Shown piece after piece: positions 10,143 through 21,857 of a stretch of 64,000 nt of DNA (the first letter of the stretch is position 1; each line of letters begins with the position of its first letter). The notes beneath the pieces were generated by a model that had not been told where the DNA came from, did not search any database, and saw only the letters and a list, made by a program, of their open reading frames with translations. The DNA lies in NCBI GenBank assembly GCA_964036045.1, contig OZ038379.1, forward strand, positions 21,775,976 through 21,839,975. Direction: 5' to 3'. Source of the stretch: Eutreptiella sp. 'Long Island Sound 2002'. Lineage: Eukaryota > Euglenozoa > Euglenophyceae > Eutreptiales > Eutreptiaceae. The position numbers were made by a program, and so were the translations under genes.

Positions 10143-10253
10143 CACCCCCCCCCCCTTTTCTGACAACCCCCCCCCGAGCCCCCCCCCAGATCTGGACAAC
10201 CCCCCCCCCCCTCCACCCTCCTGTCCTGATCTTCGGGGGGGGGGGGGGGGGGT
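10143..10253. repeat. Poly-C / poly-G cluster
   Basis: Several C-runs of 9-14 bases are followed within 60 bases by a run of about 17 G. C-tracts facing a G-tract can form a strong hairpin or quadruplex. Such tracts are also prone to sequencing length errors. Confidence 0.9.
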
Positions 10254-10520
10254 TCTTTGTACCCTACCAGCAGCCTTTGCACTCTGCACCACTGCTGCAG
10301 ATGTCCTGTGGACTGGAAATATGTCAGAGAGACATAGGCAGTGGTGGTGCACAGTCTGAGTCACAGTCCAAGCCAACAGACCACAGGATGGAACCTGCTT
10401 TGTAGGCCTTGAGACCGGTGAGGCTTATCAGAGGTCAGCACCCTCACTGCAGCATGGGGTGGGTGGGTGTGCGCATGCGAGCGTGTGTGTTTGCGCACAC
10501 GTGCATGTGTGTGTGCAGCC

Positions 10521-10524
<4 letters not shown>

Positions 10525-10579
<55 letters not shown>

Positions 10580-10596
10580 ACACACACAAACACACG

Positions 10597-10680
<84 letters not shown>
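10525..10680. repeat. Long (CA)n tract at the LINE 5' junction
   Basis: About 155 bases of CA with a few CAAACA and CACGA interruptions. It ends abruptly at ATTTTCAGG, where LINE endonuclease sequence begins. A second CA tract of similar sense sits at the LINE 3' end. Confidence 0.95.
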
Positions 10681-10681
<1 letters not shown>

Positions 10682-10682
<1 letters not shown>

Positions 10683-11752
10683 TTTCAGGATGGCAACCCA
10701 ATACAGGTCCTCTCCAATTTGTAAACACAAACGTCACGTCATTACGTGTGCACCACGAAGATGTCTTTAGTTTTAAGGCTGATGTGGTCGGGATGCAAGA
10801 GACCCGTCCAACCGCATCAGGCCAGCGCTGCATGCAGGCAATTGCAGCAGAATATGGCTGGTCATGTTTTTGGGGGAAACCATTGGGCTCGCCCACGGGT
10901 GGGATCTGGGGCGCCCCTCAAGGGGGGGTTGGACTGTTGTTCAAGAAGGGATGGAATGTACCCCAAGTGGAGGCGGACGAAGGAGACCCCATTGCCAGCC
11001 GACTCTGGCACTCCGGCAGATGGCTGCACACATGCGCAGGCATCGGTGAAGGGCACACTGTCCTAAACATGTGCGTAGCATACGGTATCCCGGCCAATGC
11101 CCCGCTGAACACTGAATTCTGGGAGTTAGTCATTTGCTACCTCAGCAGGCTGGGAACCTCCCCCTGCCTTCTATTTACATATGCGAATTTTAATTTCGAT
11201 GTCTTTCATAAAATACCTGCAGCCCCCCTAACTGCATTAGCAGATGGCTGGCTAGTAGATGCAGACCATGTATTCGCCACACTGCACCAGAAATCCTGTG
11301 TCAGCAATTTTTCTAAGGATGGTTCCCCTGGAACTCGCATCGATGCACTGCTGGCCACGCCTGCACAGGTCTCAGCACTTGTTGACGTCTCTGCTGTGCA
11401 GGGACATTCCCTCCCTGGCCACACGCCGGTACGATATACCTTTGCTCTGGATGGCCCAAGACAGAAAGTTATCAAGATGAGGAAGCTCCCCCCCTTTTCA
11501 CTGCCTCCGCGAGAGGTAGAAGAGGCACAGGAAATAAGCGACATGCTGCTGAAGCATTGGGAAACGAAGTGGGCAGCCCTGATCAGTGAAGGGAATGTCA
11601 ATGCCATTTGGGATCAGTGGACTTGGCTAGCAGAGGAAGTGGGGCTCGCACTCTCATGCAATCACCTCACAAAGGATAGCCTAGGGGCCACCCTCCCATT
11701 CGCACCTAAGTCTGCACCCCGTGGCGGAGGGATAGCACAGATGTTGCGATAA
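10682..11752 (+). pseudogene. LINE endonuclease domain (degenerate)
   Basis: The endonuclease/exonuclease/phosphatase fold is recognisable from [19 protein letters not shown] (catalytic Glu region), GGVGLLFKKGW, a central NFN motif, and SPGTRIDALLATP. The usual GDFN motif reads ANFN and the terminal SDH reads PGH, so two catalytic aspartates are missing. The frame runs in from the CA repeat and ends at TAA 11750-11752. The reverse transcriptase frame is already open beside it, so a small indel around 11745-11753 separated the two. Confidence 0.8.
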
Positions 11753-11753
11753 A

Positions 11754-14150
11754 CTACTTTGGCCCCAAGCAAAACAACTGCATATGGGGCCACGCACTCG
11801 GCTGATATCCAAGATCACCGGTGCCCTGGGATCACTTCGCACAGTCATCCAATGGCAGCGAAAGGAGGCGGGTGTCCAGGGAAACCGACTCACAGCGTCT
11901 GCGAGGCGCAAAGCGCAGAGAGCCGTCCGATTGGGCGCTGTGCCTCAGCAGGTACAACACGCGTGGCAAGCGGCATGCCGGCGTATGCGAAAAATTGGCG
12001 CGGCGGTCAGAGATGACTTGCTGCTACAGGACTTCATTGCACTGGCCCCGGACCCCAACCTCCCCCCCATCCGTCAGTTGCCAACCCTGGTCCAGACCAT
12101 GTCTGAGTATGACCAGCTCTGTACATTAGGCAGGAAGTACGCTAAACAGCAAGAACGTGATCGAATAGAGGCATGGAAGCATAAGATGAATCAAGCCTGG
12201 TTGGACAGGCCAAAGGATGTATATCGTTGGATTCAAAATGAATATCAACCCCCCCTTGTCATGCTTTTGGATCCGGAGACACAGCAACCCACCTCCAGTG
12301 TGAATAGAATGGACGACATTCTACATGCCTCATGGGACAAAGTAATGAGGAAGTATGCGCATGCCCCAGAGCCGGATGCGGCCGCCTTTGTCCGCAAATA
12401 CGGGGTTTTTCTGCAGCGCGGTCGGCTTATGCAAGCCGCCCCCATCACAGGCGCCCGACTCACCAAAAGGTTCAGGAAAATGGGCATCCATACGGCCACC
12501 GGCCTTGACGGCTGCTGCGTCGCCGACTTGCTATCGCTGCCCATGCAGCTGATGGATATGTTAGCAGAACTGCTGCATGTCATCGAGCACATAGGACAGT
12601 GGCCTCAGGCCTTGGCCAAAGGGTATATTTCGCTCATTCCTAAGGGCGAGGGCATGCTGCCCATGCAACAACGCCCGCTCTCCGTGTTATCCCAAATTTA
12701 CCGAGTCTGGGCAGGGATTAGACTAGAGGAATGCATGCTGTGGCAAGAGGGGTGGATTCACCCACATGCCTTTGGTTTCAGAAAACGAAGAGGGGCCACA
12801 GATGCGGCGGCGCTCATCGCCCTGCTTGTGGAGCTCCACAAAATTATCAAATCTGTTCTGCACGGTTTCGGACTTGACTATGTCAAGTGTTTTGACTTGA
12901 TACCGCAGTCCATTGTACTGCACATCGCCCTGGAACAGGGCATGGATCCTGGAACCCTGACGACCCTGACGACGAACCCTGACGACACCTATGGGCTGGC
13001 AGCGGGAGGCACACCCCTGACCCCCCTTTTGCAATGCACGGAGGAATGGCTACAAGACACCGGCCAGGGTGTCCATGCCAAAAAGTCCGTGGGGTTCTCC
13101 TCATCCTCATCAGAGCCAGTGAAGGCAGAACTGCTGGGTGTACCTTTCCCGGTGGAAACAGAGTTCAGGTCGCTGGGTGCAGGCATCCGCACAACCGATG
13201 CCACGTGCTCAGGCCCGCTAATCCTGAAGCGCATATCTCGTGCCTGCGGCCTCCTTGACCGTGTGCATGGAGCCCACGGCAATTATGAACGCCGCTGCGA
13301 GATCATATCAACTATGATCACAGCCACAGGCCTACATGCATCGGAGATCGTCCCACTCCGTATGCGGGATCTCGCTACCTTCGAAACCCGTGTCATTAGA
13401 GCTATTTGGGGCCCTACACGCCCAGGGAGGGCCAAAGAAATTTTCTTCTCCTTGCTATGCAAAGGCCACCGGATTTCCCCAACCATGGTGGTCAAGTATT
13501 CACGCCTGCTTTGGCTGTCACATCTTTGCCGTAACAGGGGCCCAAACCAGATCACTGCCCAAGCCATCTGGGAAACAGGACTTTACACAAGAAACAGCGG
13601 CCCCTTTGGGCGCGCGGTGCAAACAGCACAGGAATGCGGCTGGGCGCCTATGCAGGGTTGGTGGGGCTGGTCAGTCCCAAGGCAGAGTGAACCCCTTATG
13701 TTAAATGGGGACAAACAGACTGTAAAACACGAAGTCCGCGAACAGCTCAGGAAGCAATTGTTAGATTCGCTAGTCCAACGGCGACCTCGCCTGTTTGCGG
13801 GTCTGCACTATGCCACAAACAGGCAACTTCTGCAGCTGAGCATTGCCAGCTTTGGGTCCGAACTGGAGCGGACCATATTGAGAGGGGTGCTTTCTGGAGC
13901 GACCTGGACCGCGCTGCGCGCGTATCAACGGGGTCTTCGCACCTCCTCCGCATGTCCTTTTTGTAATGCGTCCCCAAAAGACGAGGAACATATCCTCTGG
14001 CATTGTGTCGCGTGGGACCACGTCCGTGACCCGCTGTTGGCGCTTGTGCACACGGCCCTTTCCCAGTTGCCAGAGCTTCCACCACCTGGCCAGTGGCCGG
14101 CATGCTTACGGCGATGTGGTTTAGCCCCAGAAATTTCTACGGAGGAAATA
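11754..14150 (+). pseudogene. LINE reverse transcriptase with motif B/C region deleted
   Basis: The conserved series is present: ATGLDG; GYISLIPKGEG; QRPLSVLSQIYRVWAGIR; HAFGFRKRRGATDAA; and motif A GLDYVKCFDLIP (catalytic Asp near 12894). Soon after, at 12953-12986, the protein jumps to NPDDTYGLAAG. This is a remnant of the YADD motif, and the usual block between motifs A and C with the QG.PLS motif is missing. The join lies in tandem CCCTGACGAC copies. Downstream are TEEWLQDTGQGVHAKKS, FRSLGAGI and a zinc motif CPFC...HILWHC. The product could not polymerise DNA. Confidence 0.85.
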
Positions 14151-15574
14151 AAATCTGGTGCAGTGTCACCTTCCTGCGCGCGGTACACTCCATGTATGTG
14201 TGCATTATAGCAGCACGCAAAAAGCGAGATGCGCACAGCCCTTCCATTTTTGCAGGGTACAGACTGTCTCAGCAAGTCAGGCAATACCCCTATCAACAGC
14301 TGGTTGGGCCACTGCCCCAAACGGTGGCACACGGTGCCTTGACACTCCGCACCCCCAAGGGGCATGAATGGAAGTGGGAAAAGAGCTTTCTCGCGGACCT
14401 ACTCAGTTGGCTACGAGCCCTGACGTGGCCGGAGGAACAGGGGACAGTCACCTTTTTGGAACTGGCAATTGATTTTGAAGAGTTCGCGCAAAGGACCCTC
14501 CCCCATGCGCCTCAGGCGAAGTATGCAGGAAATACCCCGTCCCTCCAAGAACGAGGCAGGGTACTGCGTTTGGCAATGTTCAGCGCCCAGCGACTGGTCA
14601 CCTCAGGCCAGCTGCACCCAGCCGGCATGGTGACCCGCTGTGGCTCGCTTGTGCCGCTGGGGGGACCGGCGATCTGCGGTTTAAATAAACGCCCATATTT
14701 TGCACGCCGAGAGGCCATGATTTCACACATCCGCAAACTCGTTCAGTATTGCGAAGAGCAGTGGGTGGCCAAGGCGGGAACACACCGCACACATGCGCTG
14801 CGCCCATACACATACCGCCCGCGTAAGACAGCAGCAGAGATTGAAGCACATAGACTGCACAGAGCCCTGTGCGGAAACTTGCAGACAGGCCTGGCACCAG
14901 CATGTGGTGCACAGCTCACAGCTAAGGGTGGAGCCACAGGCTCCAATTTTGGAGCAGATTTTTTCCCCATCATCGGCGACGGTCGCTTGCCACAGCGCCC
15001 ATACACAGGAACACGCAGGCACGTACCGCCAACAGCACAGGCAACCGTAAACAGGGCGCCAGCAAATGCCACTGTATGTGACACACACTCTCTACCGGCG
15101 TGCATCACGTGCAAGAGGCTGCGCAAAACAACCCAGGAATGTTGCTCTTTGGGGTATCACGAAGCGGGGCACGTCCCTCGCCGCCCGCAACTACAGCTCT
15201 GTGAGGCCCACAGACTGCCGCCGTGCCCCATTTGCGCACGCACACAACGGGGGGTAAGGCACTGTTGTGTGAGGGGGCATCACAAAGTATGCACCCCAGT
15301 CCAGCCATCCAGGAAGCGTTGCTCCTCTCAACAGCCGAAGCGTCCATATAAACGCCCACGAGTTGGGCCTTCACAGACAAGTCAAGCCTCTTTGAGGTCT
15401 CCACACCAACCCCCAACGCCTCCCGCCCCCAAGCGGCGGAGGCCCAAAACGCCATCCCCGCCCTCCCCACCAACCCCTGTTCCACAGGGGCTGGCAGAGA
15501 CGCCGGATACGGAAGCAATCTGCCGCCAGCTTTTTCTGGGGGCACACGGAAGGGCCAGCTCCGAGGTTACCTAA
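14145..15574 (+). pseudogene. LINE C-terminal region with Cys/His repeats
   Basis: This is the continuation of the LINE polyprotein in the next frame. It opens with FLRAVHSMYVCIIAARKKRD and includes VTFLELAIDFEEFAQRTLP. Near the end are two tandem Cys/His modules with the pattern C-x2-H-x3-P-x-C-x2-C-x8-CC-x4-H (about 15077-15290), then a basic, proline-rich tail ending at TAA 15572-15574. The shift from the reverse transcriptase frame occurs around 14145-14160, where both frames are open. Within itself the frame is intact for over 450 codons. Confidence 0.72.
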
Positions 15575-15784
15575 CCGTGCACACACAGAGGTTCTGATTC
15601 CGCAGAAGGGATGGATCACAGGCGCAAAGAGGCAACAGCAGACTGAGCCGAATACACCTGCCATCTCATGGCTGCATAAGGATCTACCTCGTAAATAGTA
15701 CATCTAACCCGCTAACCCCTAACCCTCCCGTCGCAAGAGCGGCCAGGACATTAAAAGCCATCAACCTCGTAAATAGTACAGATC

Positions 15785-15873
15785 ACACACACATACACAC
15801 ACACAAACACACACACACACACACACACACATACACACACAAACACACACACACACACATACACAAACACAGC
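15785..15873. repeat. (CA)n tract at the LINE 3' junction
   Basis: CA repeat with TACACA and AAACAC interruptions, starting within a few bases of the end of the LINE 3' tail. Confidence 0.93.
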
Positions 15874-16794
15874 CAACATGATTCATGATTTGTTGCCCAG
15901 CCAGCTAATGTCGTGCACAAGCAACACCTTTCAAGGCTGCTTTCACCAGGCTGCGCAACCTTGTCTGTTGATTATGGTTCCTCACACTTTCAACACAGTA
16001 TGGGCAGAGAGGCGGTAACTCTTCCTTCAGCATAGATACCATTTTTATTTCATCAGACAACAGCTCAAACACATTCATGGCTCGAAGGATGCCGAATCAA
16101 GTGGGTCGGACTCACAGATGGACCTGCGCTTTAGCTTGACTCAAGCTCAAGCAAGGACCATGCTTCCAGTTCAGTTCAGCAATTATCCGGCCTGCAGTGA
16201 CCTCAAGCACGCTTTGCGTTTGACAGGCTCATGTCAGTGCTCTAGGAGTATGGGAGCTCCCTTTCCTTCGTGATCTTCGTCCTCCTGCGATTCACCGTCC
16301 CACCCCTTGCCATTCCATCCGGACCACCCTCAGGAATTGACAATGTACCCCTAATTTGGGGGCTTCCCATCAACACCTCTGACCTTCCTCTCCCGTCTGC
16401 CAGTCCATACAGTATAGGTCCTGGGTGTCCCTCCAATTCGACGAAACTCCACCATGTCTTCAGCTGTCCATTGACTTTGCCCCCCCCCCCCCCCGCTAAA
16501 CAGTCCTGGAATCTGCACAAGGTGATGATGGATGCATGGAATTTTTGAGGCAAGGTAAAGGGAATAGGGCAACACTGGCCAAGCACTGGTGGCAAACAAG
16601 GTGTGGCATGGCTGCTGCCTGGTTCATTGTGGAATGTGTGATTTGTCAGTTGGGGATTATAAACAGTTCTTGGCTGTATCATGGGTGCACCACAGCTTAA
16701 AGCGTGATCCATGTGCGGAGTCAATGTGTTACCCACAATATTGGAGTTAATGGTCCTGTCATGGTGCTGTACACATCAACCCCACCTGGACCCC
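15874..16794. other. Intergenic, no firm gene
   Basis: Mixed-composition DNA with a C-tract at 16481-16494. The only long frame is a 164-codon minus-strand ORF at 16242-16736. It has glycines encoded by the C-tract and no recognisable motif, so I do not call it as a gene. Confidence 0.45.
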
Positions 16795-17600
16795 GAATTT
16801 GTCTGACTTCGCCGATTTGTTCTGCCGATTTGTTGGGTCCCTTTTTGCACTGTGCATCCCTGCAATCCCCGGGTGTGCGGTTTCTGTGATTTTGCCGATT
16901 CGTTCTGCTGACTTGTTGGGACTTCTGGGATTCTAGGTGACCTGATTTGGAGGCGTCACTCTAAGATGTGCATCATTTACTTTGGGACACTGGATGATAC
17001 CTTTTCTTTCTGTATTGGTTGTTCAGATTGGGGCACCATGAAGTGTTTTTACTGCCCACAAAAAGACGCATCTGTGGTCCCCTGGGATTCATTGTCCCCC
17101 ACTGATCAGCAATGATTCAATGGGATTCCGGTGTGCGCTTGTCTTCTTGTGGCAGGGTTTGTTGGTGCATGCAAAAACAATTTTCCCATCAGATTGACTA
17201 CTGCAGGACAGCTTTGGTTGCAGATCAGAGCCACAGGGTTTGCTGCACACCCACCCAGCACACAGTCACACCCACCCAGCACACAGACAGATGGGAATGG
17301 GAAGCCTGTGGGCATTCATCTTCTTCTGGCAGGCTTTGTTTTGGCATTGAAAAGCAATTTTCTCATCAGCACAAGTGACAAAAAGTGCCAAAAAAAAGGG
17401 CCTGGGATCTGAATCACGAAGGCATATACCAATGGACCACTGCCTGACACTGACATACTGCCTTTTGAGGAACTGTGTACAGACTGAGATCCAGGGCACT
17501 GAGAACCTGTTTTGCTGAAAAATTGGTCCGCCGATTTGCTCCTCTGATTTATTAGGATTTCTTCGCTGATTTGGAAGGGGGGGGGGGGCACATCGTATTA
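16795..17600. repeat. Dispersed repeat copy 2
   Basis: Matches 2036-3010 in the same orientation. The best block is 16880-17106, with only scattered differences from 2060-2287. The CATCAGATTGACTACTGCAGG block follows at about 17186-17210, the CTGAGATCCAGGGCACTGAGAACCTG block at 17487-17512, and a terminal G-tract at about 17577-17588. The middle parts differ in length, so the copies have diverged by indels. Confidence 0.75.
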
Positions 17601-19942
17601 ATGTACAACTGCACAACTGCCTATGTTCCCGGTAAGTGGGCGCATCGCATGCAATTTTTGTACTGCCAGAAATACCCAGCTTCAAATTTTTTTTTGCATA
17701 GTAGAACGCTATTGGAGCGAACCGCGGTTTTAGGGGGCATGGCCACCTCAGAGACACCAAGGGTTAAGCGTCGAAGCACCCTATTCCTCCACATTCCGTT
17801 CAATCGTTTTCGACCGTGGTAGGGCTGCTATCTATACAGTGGGGCAAGCTGTTTTCAAAGGTTTTGCCTAACACAACAAGATTATGTAGCCAATCAGCAC
17901 AAAATATGGTCTAACTCGCTGATTGTGCACATGGCTCTATTGATCGAGAAAGTGGTGAGCAATGGTGTGGCATCTACAATGCTATCCTGAATTTCTTCTA
18001 CAAAAAATTACATTTTTGCATGCACAATTGCCAAGTGGCATTGCACAATTGTTGTAACGAGCCTTGGGGGGCTTAGCAGAGAGTGGCACAGTGGTAACAG
18101 CAGCAACGATAGGCACAACAGGCATAATGGTTTTGTATGAAAATATCCAGCAAACAGTGATGTTACTTCTTAGATCCATATGTACATCTCAATATGCACA
18201 ACACAATGATATCTATATCATTCAATGAATATAGAAACTCAATGCATCCAAGAGCTACTTTATCTATTCCCTATGTTTTGATTCGTAATAAGTGAATGGA
18301 ATTTTATAATACGCAGATACATATGACATGCATGGCCATCAATAAGCAAAAACCAATGCCCCTTAGGTTCCATTTAGCTCAGGGTAGGGTTGTAACTTGC
18401 TTCACCTCCTCATTTGCACCGACTGCCATGGGTAGGAAGTGCAATCTCTGCTAGAATGTAGTAGTTCAAACCCTAACCTAGAAGTGCATCAACTCCGTAG
18501 TTTATTTGCGGCCCCAAATATGGGATTTGAGCTTTGTTGCGCATCCCCGGCACGACCGTTGAAGCAGCGTTGATCGGCGGGAGTTGACCTACTGCTAGTA
18601 CAATAGGAAGTAGGTAATGAATTCGCGCATCAACCTACAGGTAGTAGGCAAAATTGCGGTGTTGCGCATAGAGTTTTCTCTTTGCGTGAGGCACGGACAA
18701 GTAAGGGCCAACACGTAAAAGTAGTACTTTTACTCCGAATGATAACAAAATTCAATTAAGCAAATATAAAGGCAACGGTAAATGCAGAACGGTGCGACTG
18801 GGTATTGCTAACTTTTATAACTTAGCGGCGAAAGACACACCAAACCGGTAGGAACATGTGCACACAGTGCATAGCCGCACACAACAGCCATGGTTCACGC
18901 TAAAGTTCAGAGTTAGAGAGAAAGATGCATGCCCTTGCCCTTGTACGCTTGCATGGCGACCATGCGCCGCGATGACTTCTGAAAACGAATGGCCCTCGGC
19001 AAAGGAACTGGTGCCATGGGGCTAGGGTTTGGAACTAAATAATCGCAAAAACTGGTTATCAGCAATAATCGGACGTTGTTTTCAAATCAATTGGCACAAC
19101 CGCCTATTTTCAAAACTAAATTGAACCAATTCATCGGAATGGTTGCAAATGTTTGGAATCCTCTTTAGCATTGCTTTTTTCTCTGTTTCTTTTACTGAAA
19201 AGAAGCTTTGATGACAACAAAAGATGGTCAATGGTGAAAGATAACTTCCGAGGTAATTTTGACCACTGCTCTTTGACTTGTATGGGCCCGTTTTTTCATG
19301 CATGGCAAAAATGTGGTTGGAGAAGGACAAGTATATATATAATCGGCAAAACCGGCTGTTTTTGTGAAAAAAAATCTTTACAAACCGGTTGCTTTCAAAA
19401 CTACGAGGTTCCAAATCTTACATGGGGCTTAGAATCCTCCTCTTCAATGCTCCACGGTGTAAATGTGGCAACATTTTTTACCCCTAGCCACTTTGGTATT
19501 CATGTTTTGACAGTCTGATGCATGCTTTGACTTGTGCTGTTCTCGAAGCACTTTAAGATTGACGGCTACAACAACCACTACAGTGCGCGCATTGGCAACA
19601 CTAACTAGATGGTGTGGGCCGAGATGGCTTTTAACTTGGTAAATTCAATGATGCAAGTAGGTTAGGTTGTGTTTGAATACTACGCACCAAAGCTGCAACG
19701 TGGCTAGGATGGCCATAACTGTCACCTGCATGCCTGAGCTGCTTAGTTTAGGAGTGTTGTATGTTCCTGATGTACTTGATGTGTTGCTAGCGCTTGCAGG
19801 AACGGAGCTCTTGCTTGTAAAAAGAATGCTTGAGCCAAAAAAATTGCCTTGGTAATTGAACCAACAAAGCTTGGCGAAAGGCCCATTTGAAAGTAAGCTA
19901 ATGCCATATTGCCGTATAATATAATGCCATACATAATGCCAT
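17601..19942. other. AT-richer intergenic region, no gene recognised
   Basis: Composition drops markedly from the GC-rich left part. Short ORFs on both strands (for example 19153-19518 plus, 19645-20178 minus) have no motif that I recognise, and the second overlaps a duplicated block. I see no splice-supported gene. Confidence 0.45.
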
Positions 19943-20182
19943 AATGCCGAATTCTGTACACTATTGTTCGACGAGTTTGCTGTATCATTCCCCTTTGCTG
20001 CCACAGTCATACTTATGGTGCCTGGGTTTAACCAGGTGGATTCGAGAGAACAATGGTTGACTTCAAGTTCACTGCAGAGACAACAGCCCGTACAAAAACT
20101 TCCGCTGTCGTCGGTGCTGGGATGTTTATTTTCAGAAAACTTGATTTGAAAGAAAATTGGAGCAGCACTAATGATCAAGATA
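19943..20182. repeat. Direct repeat B, copy 1
   Basis: Starts TGCCGAATTCTGTACACTATTG and runs to CTAATGATCAAGATA. It matches 20917-21193 with a few substitutions and lacks about 40 bases present in the second copy. The copies are about 975 bp apart. The start with TG and an internal TGATCA end would suit a short LTR, but I found no matching target duplication. Confidence 0.8.
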
Positions 20183-20418
20183 CTGACATGTTCTGATGAC
20201 TAAGTTTATCGCCGGAGGAACCCCCGAGCACTCGGAGACTTGTCCCGTGGCCCAGCCTATTGCCAAGGAATGCAGATGTTAGTGAGCGCCGACTGGTACT
20301 TGCTTGCAGTTTGTGAGCTATGGACTACTCATTTGGAGTGACCTCGAAATGATATGTTTGGTGAACGGACTGCTGCTGGCCAGCTTCTTACAGAGAGGCT
20401 GTATCCCATAAACGACTG

Positions 20419-20583
20419 ATGAAGTTGTTTGTTGTTGGTGTGCGTTGGGGAGTATATGACGGCGCATGCGTTGTTGTGGACTCCATGAATGCGTTGTATT
20501 ACCGGCGGAGATCTAGCCCTGGGTTTGAGGACCTGTCTGAGTCTCTGAGCTGCTCGGTGCTGGACAGAGGTTACAGTCCATGA
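20419..20583 (+). CDS. Short unidentified ORF between the direct repeats
   Basis: ATG to TGA, 54 residues, with non-repetitive composition (VVGVRWGVYDGACVVVDSMN, then ALYYRRRSSPGFEDL). It lies in the spacer between the two copies of direct repeat B. It could be an exon or the remains of an element whose ends are those repeats. No family is recognised. Confidence 0.2.
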   Translation: MKLFVVGVRWGVYDGACVVVDSMNALYYRRRSSPGFEDLSESLSCSVLDRGYSP

Positions 20584-20916
20584 ACTTTTGAAGAACGTGG
20601 GAGCTGTAATTTGGACTCACATGGTGACAATCCCGGCGACGGACAGTGGTCAGCCCGTCACGGCAGCTGATCAGGACAGTAAGTGTGAATTAATGTTGTG
20701 TTTTCTATATTTTTCGTGGACATATGACATTGCGTTTGAGATCACGCGCCACAGGCTTTCGCAAGAGGGACTGCCAAACACAGTCGCACAAGCGGTTACG
20801 TGGATGGATATATTGCACAGACACTTTCATTTAAGTTGCGCTGTCCAGAGTCAAGTTCTCCAGATAGCTGTTTTGCGGATCCGGTTTGACGCTGTGAGTT
20901 TCATATTACTCTGTAG

Positions 20917-21193
20917 CGTGCCGAATTCTGTACACTATTGTTCGACGAGTTTGCTGTATCATTCCCCTTTGCTGCCATAGTCATACTTATGGTGCCTAGG
21001 TTTAACCAGGTGGATTCGAGATAATAATGGTTGACTTCAAGTTCATTGCAGAGTCAACAGCCCGTACAAAAAACTTGGTGCCAAGAAGTATGACATTTAT
21101 TCTACACTTGCTGTCCGCTGTCGTCGGTGCTGGGATATTTATTTTCAGAAAACTTGATTTGAAAGAAATTTGCAGCAGCGCTAATGATCAAGA
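20917..21193. repeat. Direct repeat B, copy 2
   Basis: Second copy of the 19943-20182 block. It includes an additional segment (about 21071-21111) absent from copy 1, so copy 1 looks deleted rather than ancestral. Confidence 0.8.
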
Positions 21194-21852
21194 TAATAAT
21201 ATATAGTCATGATGATCTTAATAAGGTAATGGAAGCAACCTCCAATGAGGAAGGTTAGCATGTCACGGTGCACCCCATTGATGTGGTTCTGATTGCATTT
21301 TGTTGTGATTAACACATTGTACCGAGCAAAGGATGGAGGTACGGAGCTGAGAAACGATTTGCGTATGTACGATTGAATACTCAAACTTCCAATGGAATTG
21401 AAAATGCGATATTCCCCTCCCATTGAAACCTCCAGCTAGGAGCATTATCAATATACATATGTAAATAAGCACCTTGCGCAAATGCATTGACGCATACACT
21501 CTGCGTGCGGTCCCAACGGCACGGCCCCAAAGCACACCAATTCCGGGAGGCCACCATGGGGTGGAAACCATGCTCCCATGCACAAGCGTGTGTAGTGACG
21601 TCAGTAGCACACCATCCGCATGCACACCAACAGATGGTGAACAAATCAACCCTATAAACACATTCTTTAGATATGTCCACCTTGGTTGTCTGGTGTTGTC
21701 GGCCCCGCAGGTGGTCATAGTAAAACCTTCCAGTGCACATTGAGTTCGTGATTAAAATGTTATTTAGTGGCATTCCTTTTCAATGCATTTGTACTATGTA
21801 AATGTAAAATACCGCCGGAATAGCGACGGAGAAGTCGCATAGGGCTGCATGG
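21194..21852. other. No gene recognised
   Basis: Flanks element 1. A minus-strand ORF of 130 codons (21381-21773) lacks any motif that I can name. Confidence 0.4.
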
Positions 21853-21857
21853 CATTG

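Larger units (their letters stand above)
8105..10524. other. Intergenic region, no gene recognised
   Basis: Downstream of the channel gene. It contains G/C homopolymers (about 8145-8157, 8214-8224, 8258-8274, 9226-9238, 9291-9304) and a (CA)n tract, with short mutually shadowing ORFs. The part from about 9310 to 10130 is less GC-rich and also shows nothing that I can name. Confidence 0.5.
10681..15780 (+). mobile_element. Non-LTR retrotransposon (LINE), decayed, inserted in (CA)n
   Basis: The order is apurinic-type endonuclease, reverse transcriptase, zinc-binding C terminus and a 3' tail that repeats CTCGTAAATAGTACA twice before a (CA)n tract. It starts directly at the endonuclease domain, so either it lacks ORF1 or it is 5' truncated. 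Inactivating changes are visible: lost endonuclease catalytic residues, a frameshift near 11750, an internal deletion that removes the reverse transcriptase block between the two catalytic motifs, and a frameshift near 14150. Family features (LDYVKCFD, QRPLSVLSQIYRVWAG, AFGFRKRRGATDAA, VTFLELAIDFEEF) fit LINEs common in algae and dinoflagellates. Confidence 0.88.

Noticed and set aside
10361-10730. Long Cys/Val and His/Thr repeat ORFs over the (CA)n tract on both strands
   Set aside because: Translations of a dinucleotide repeat in all frames; no coding evidence.
16242-16736. 164-codon minus-strand ORF
   Set aside because: Contains a Gly run from a C-tract, has no motif and no neighbour to support it.
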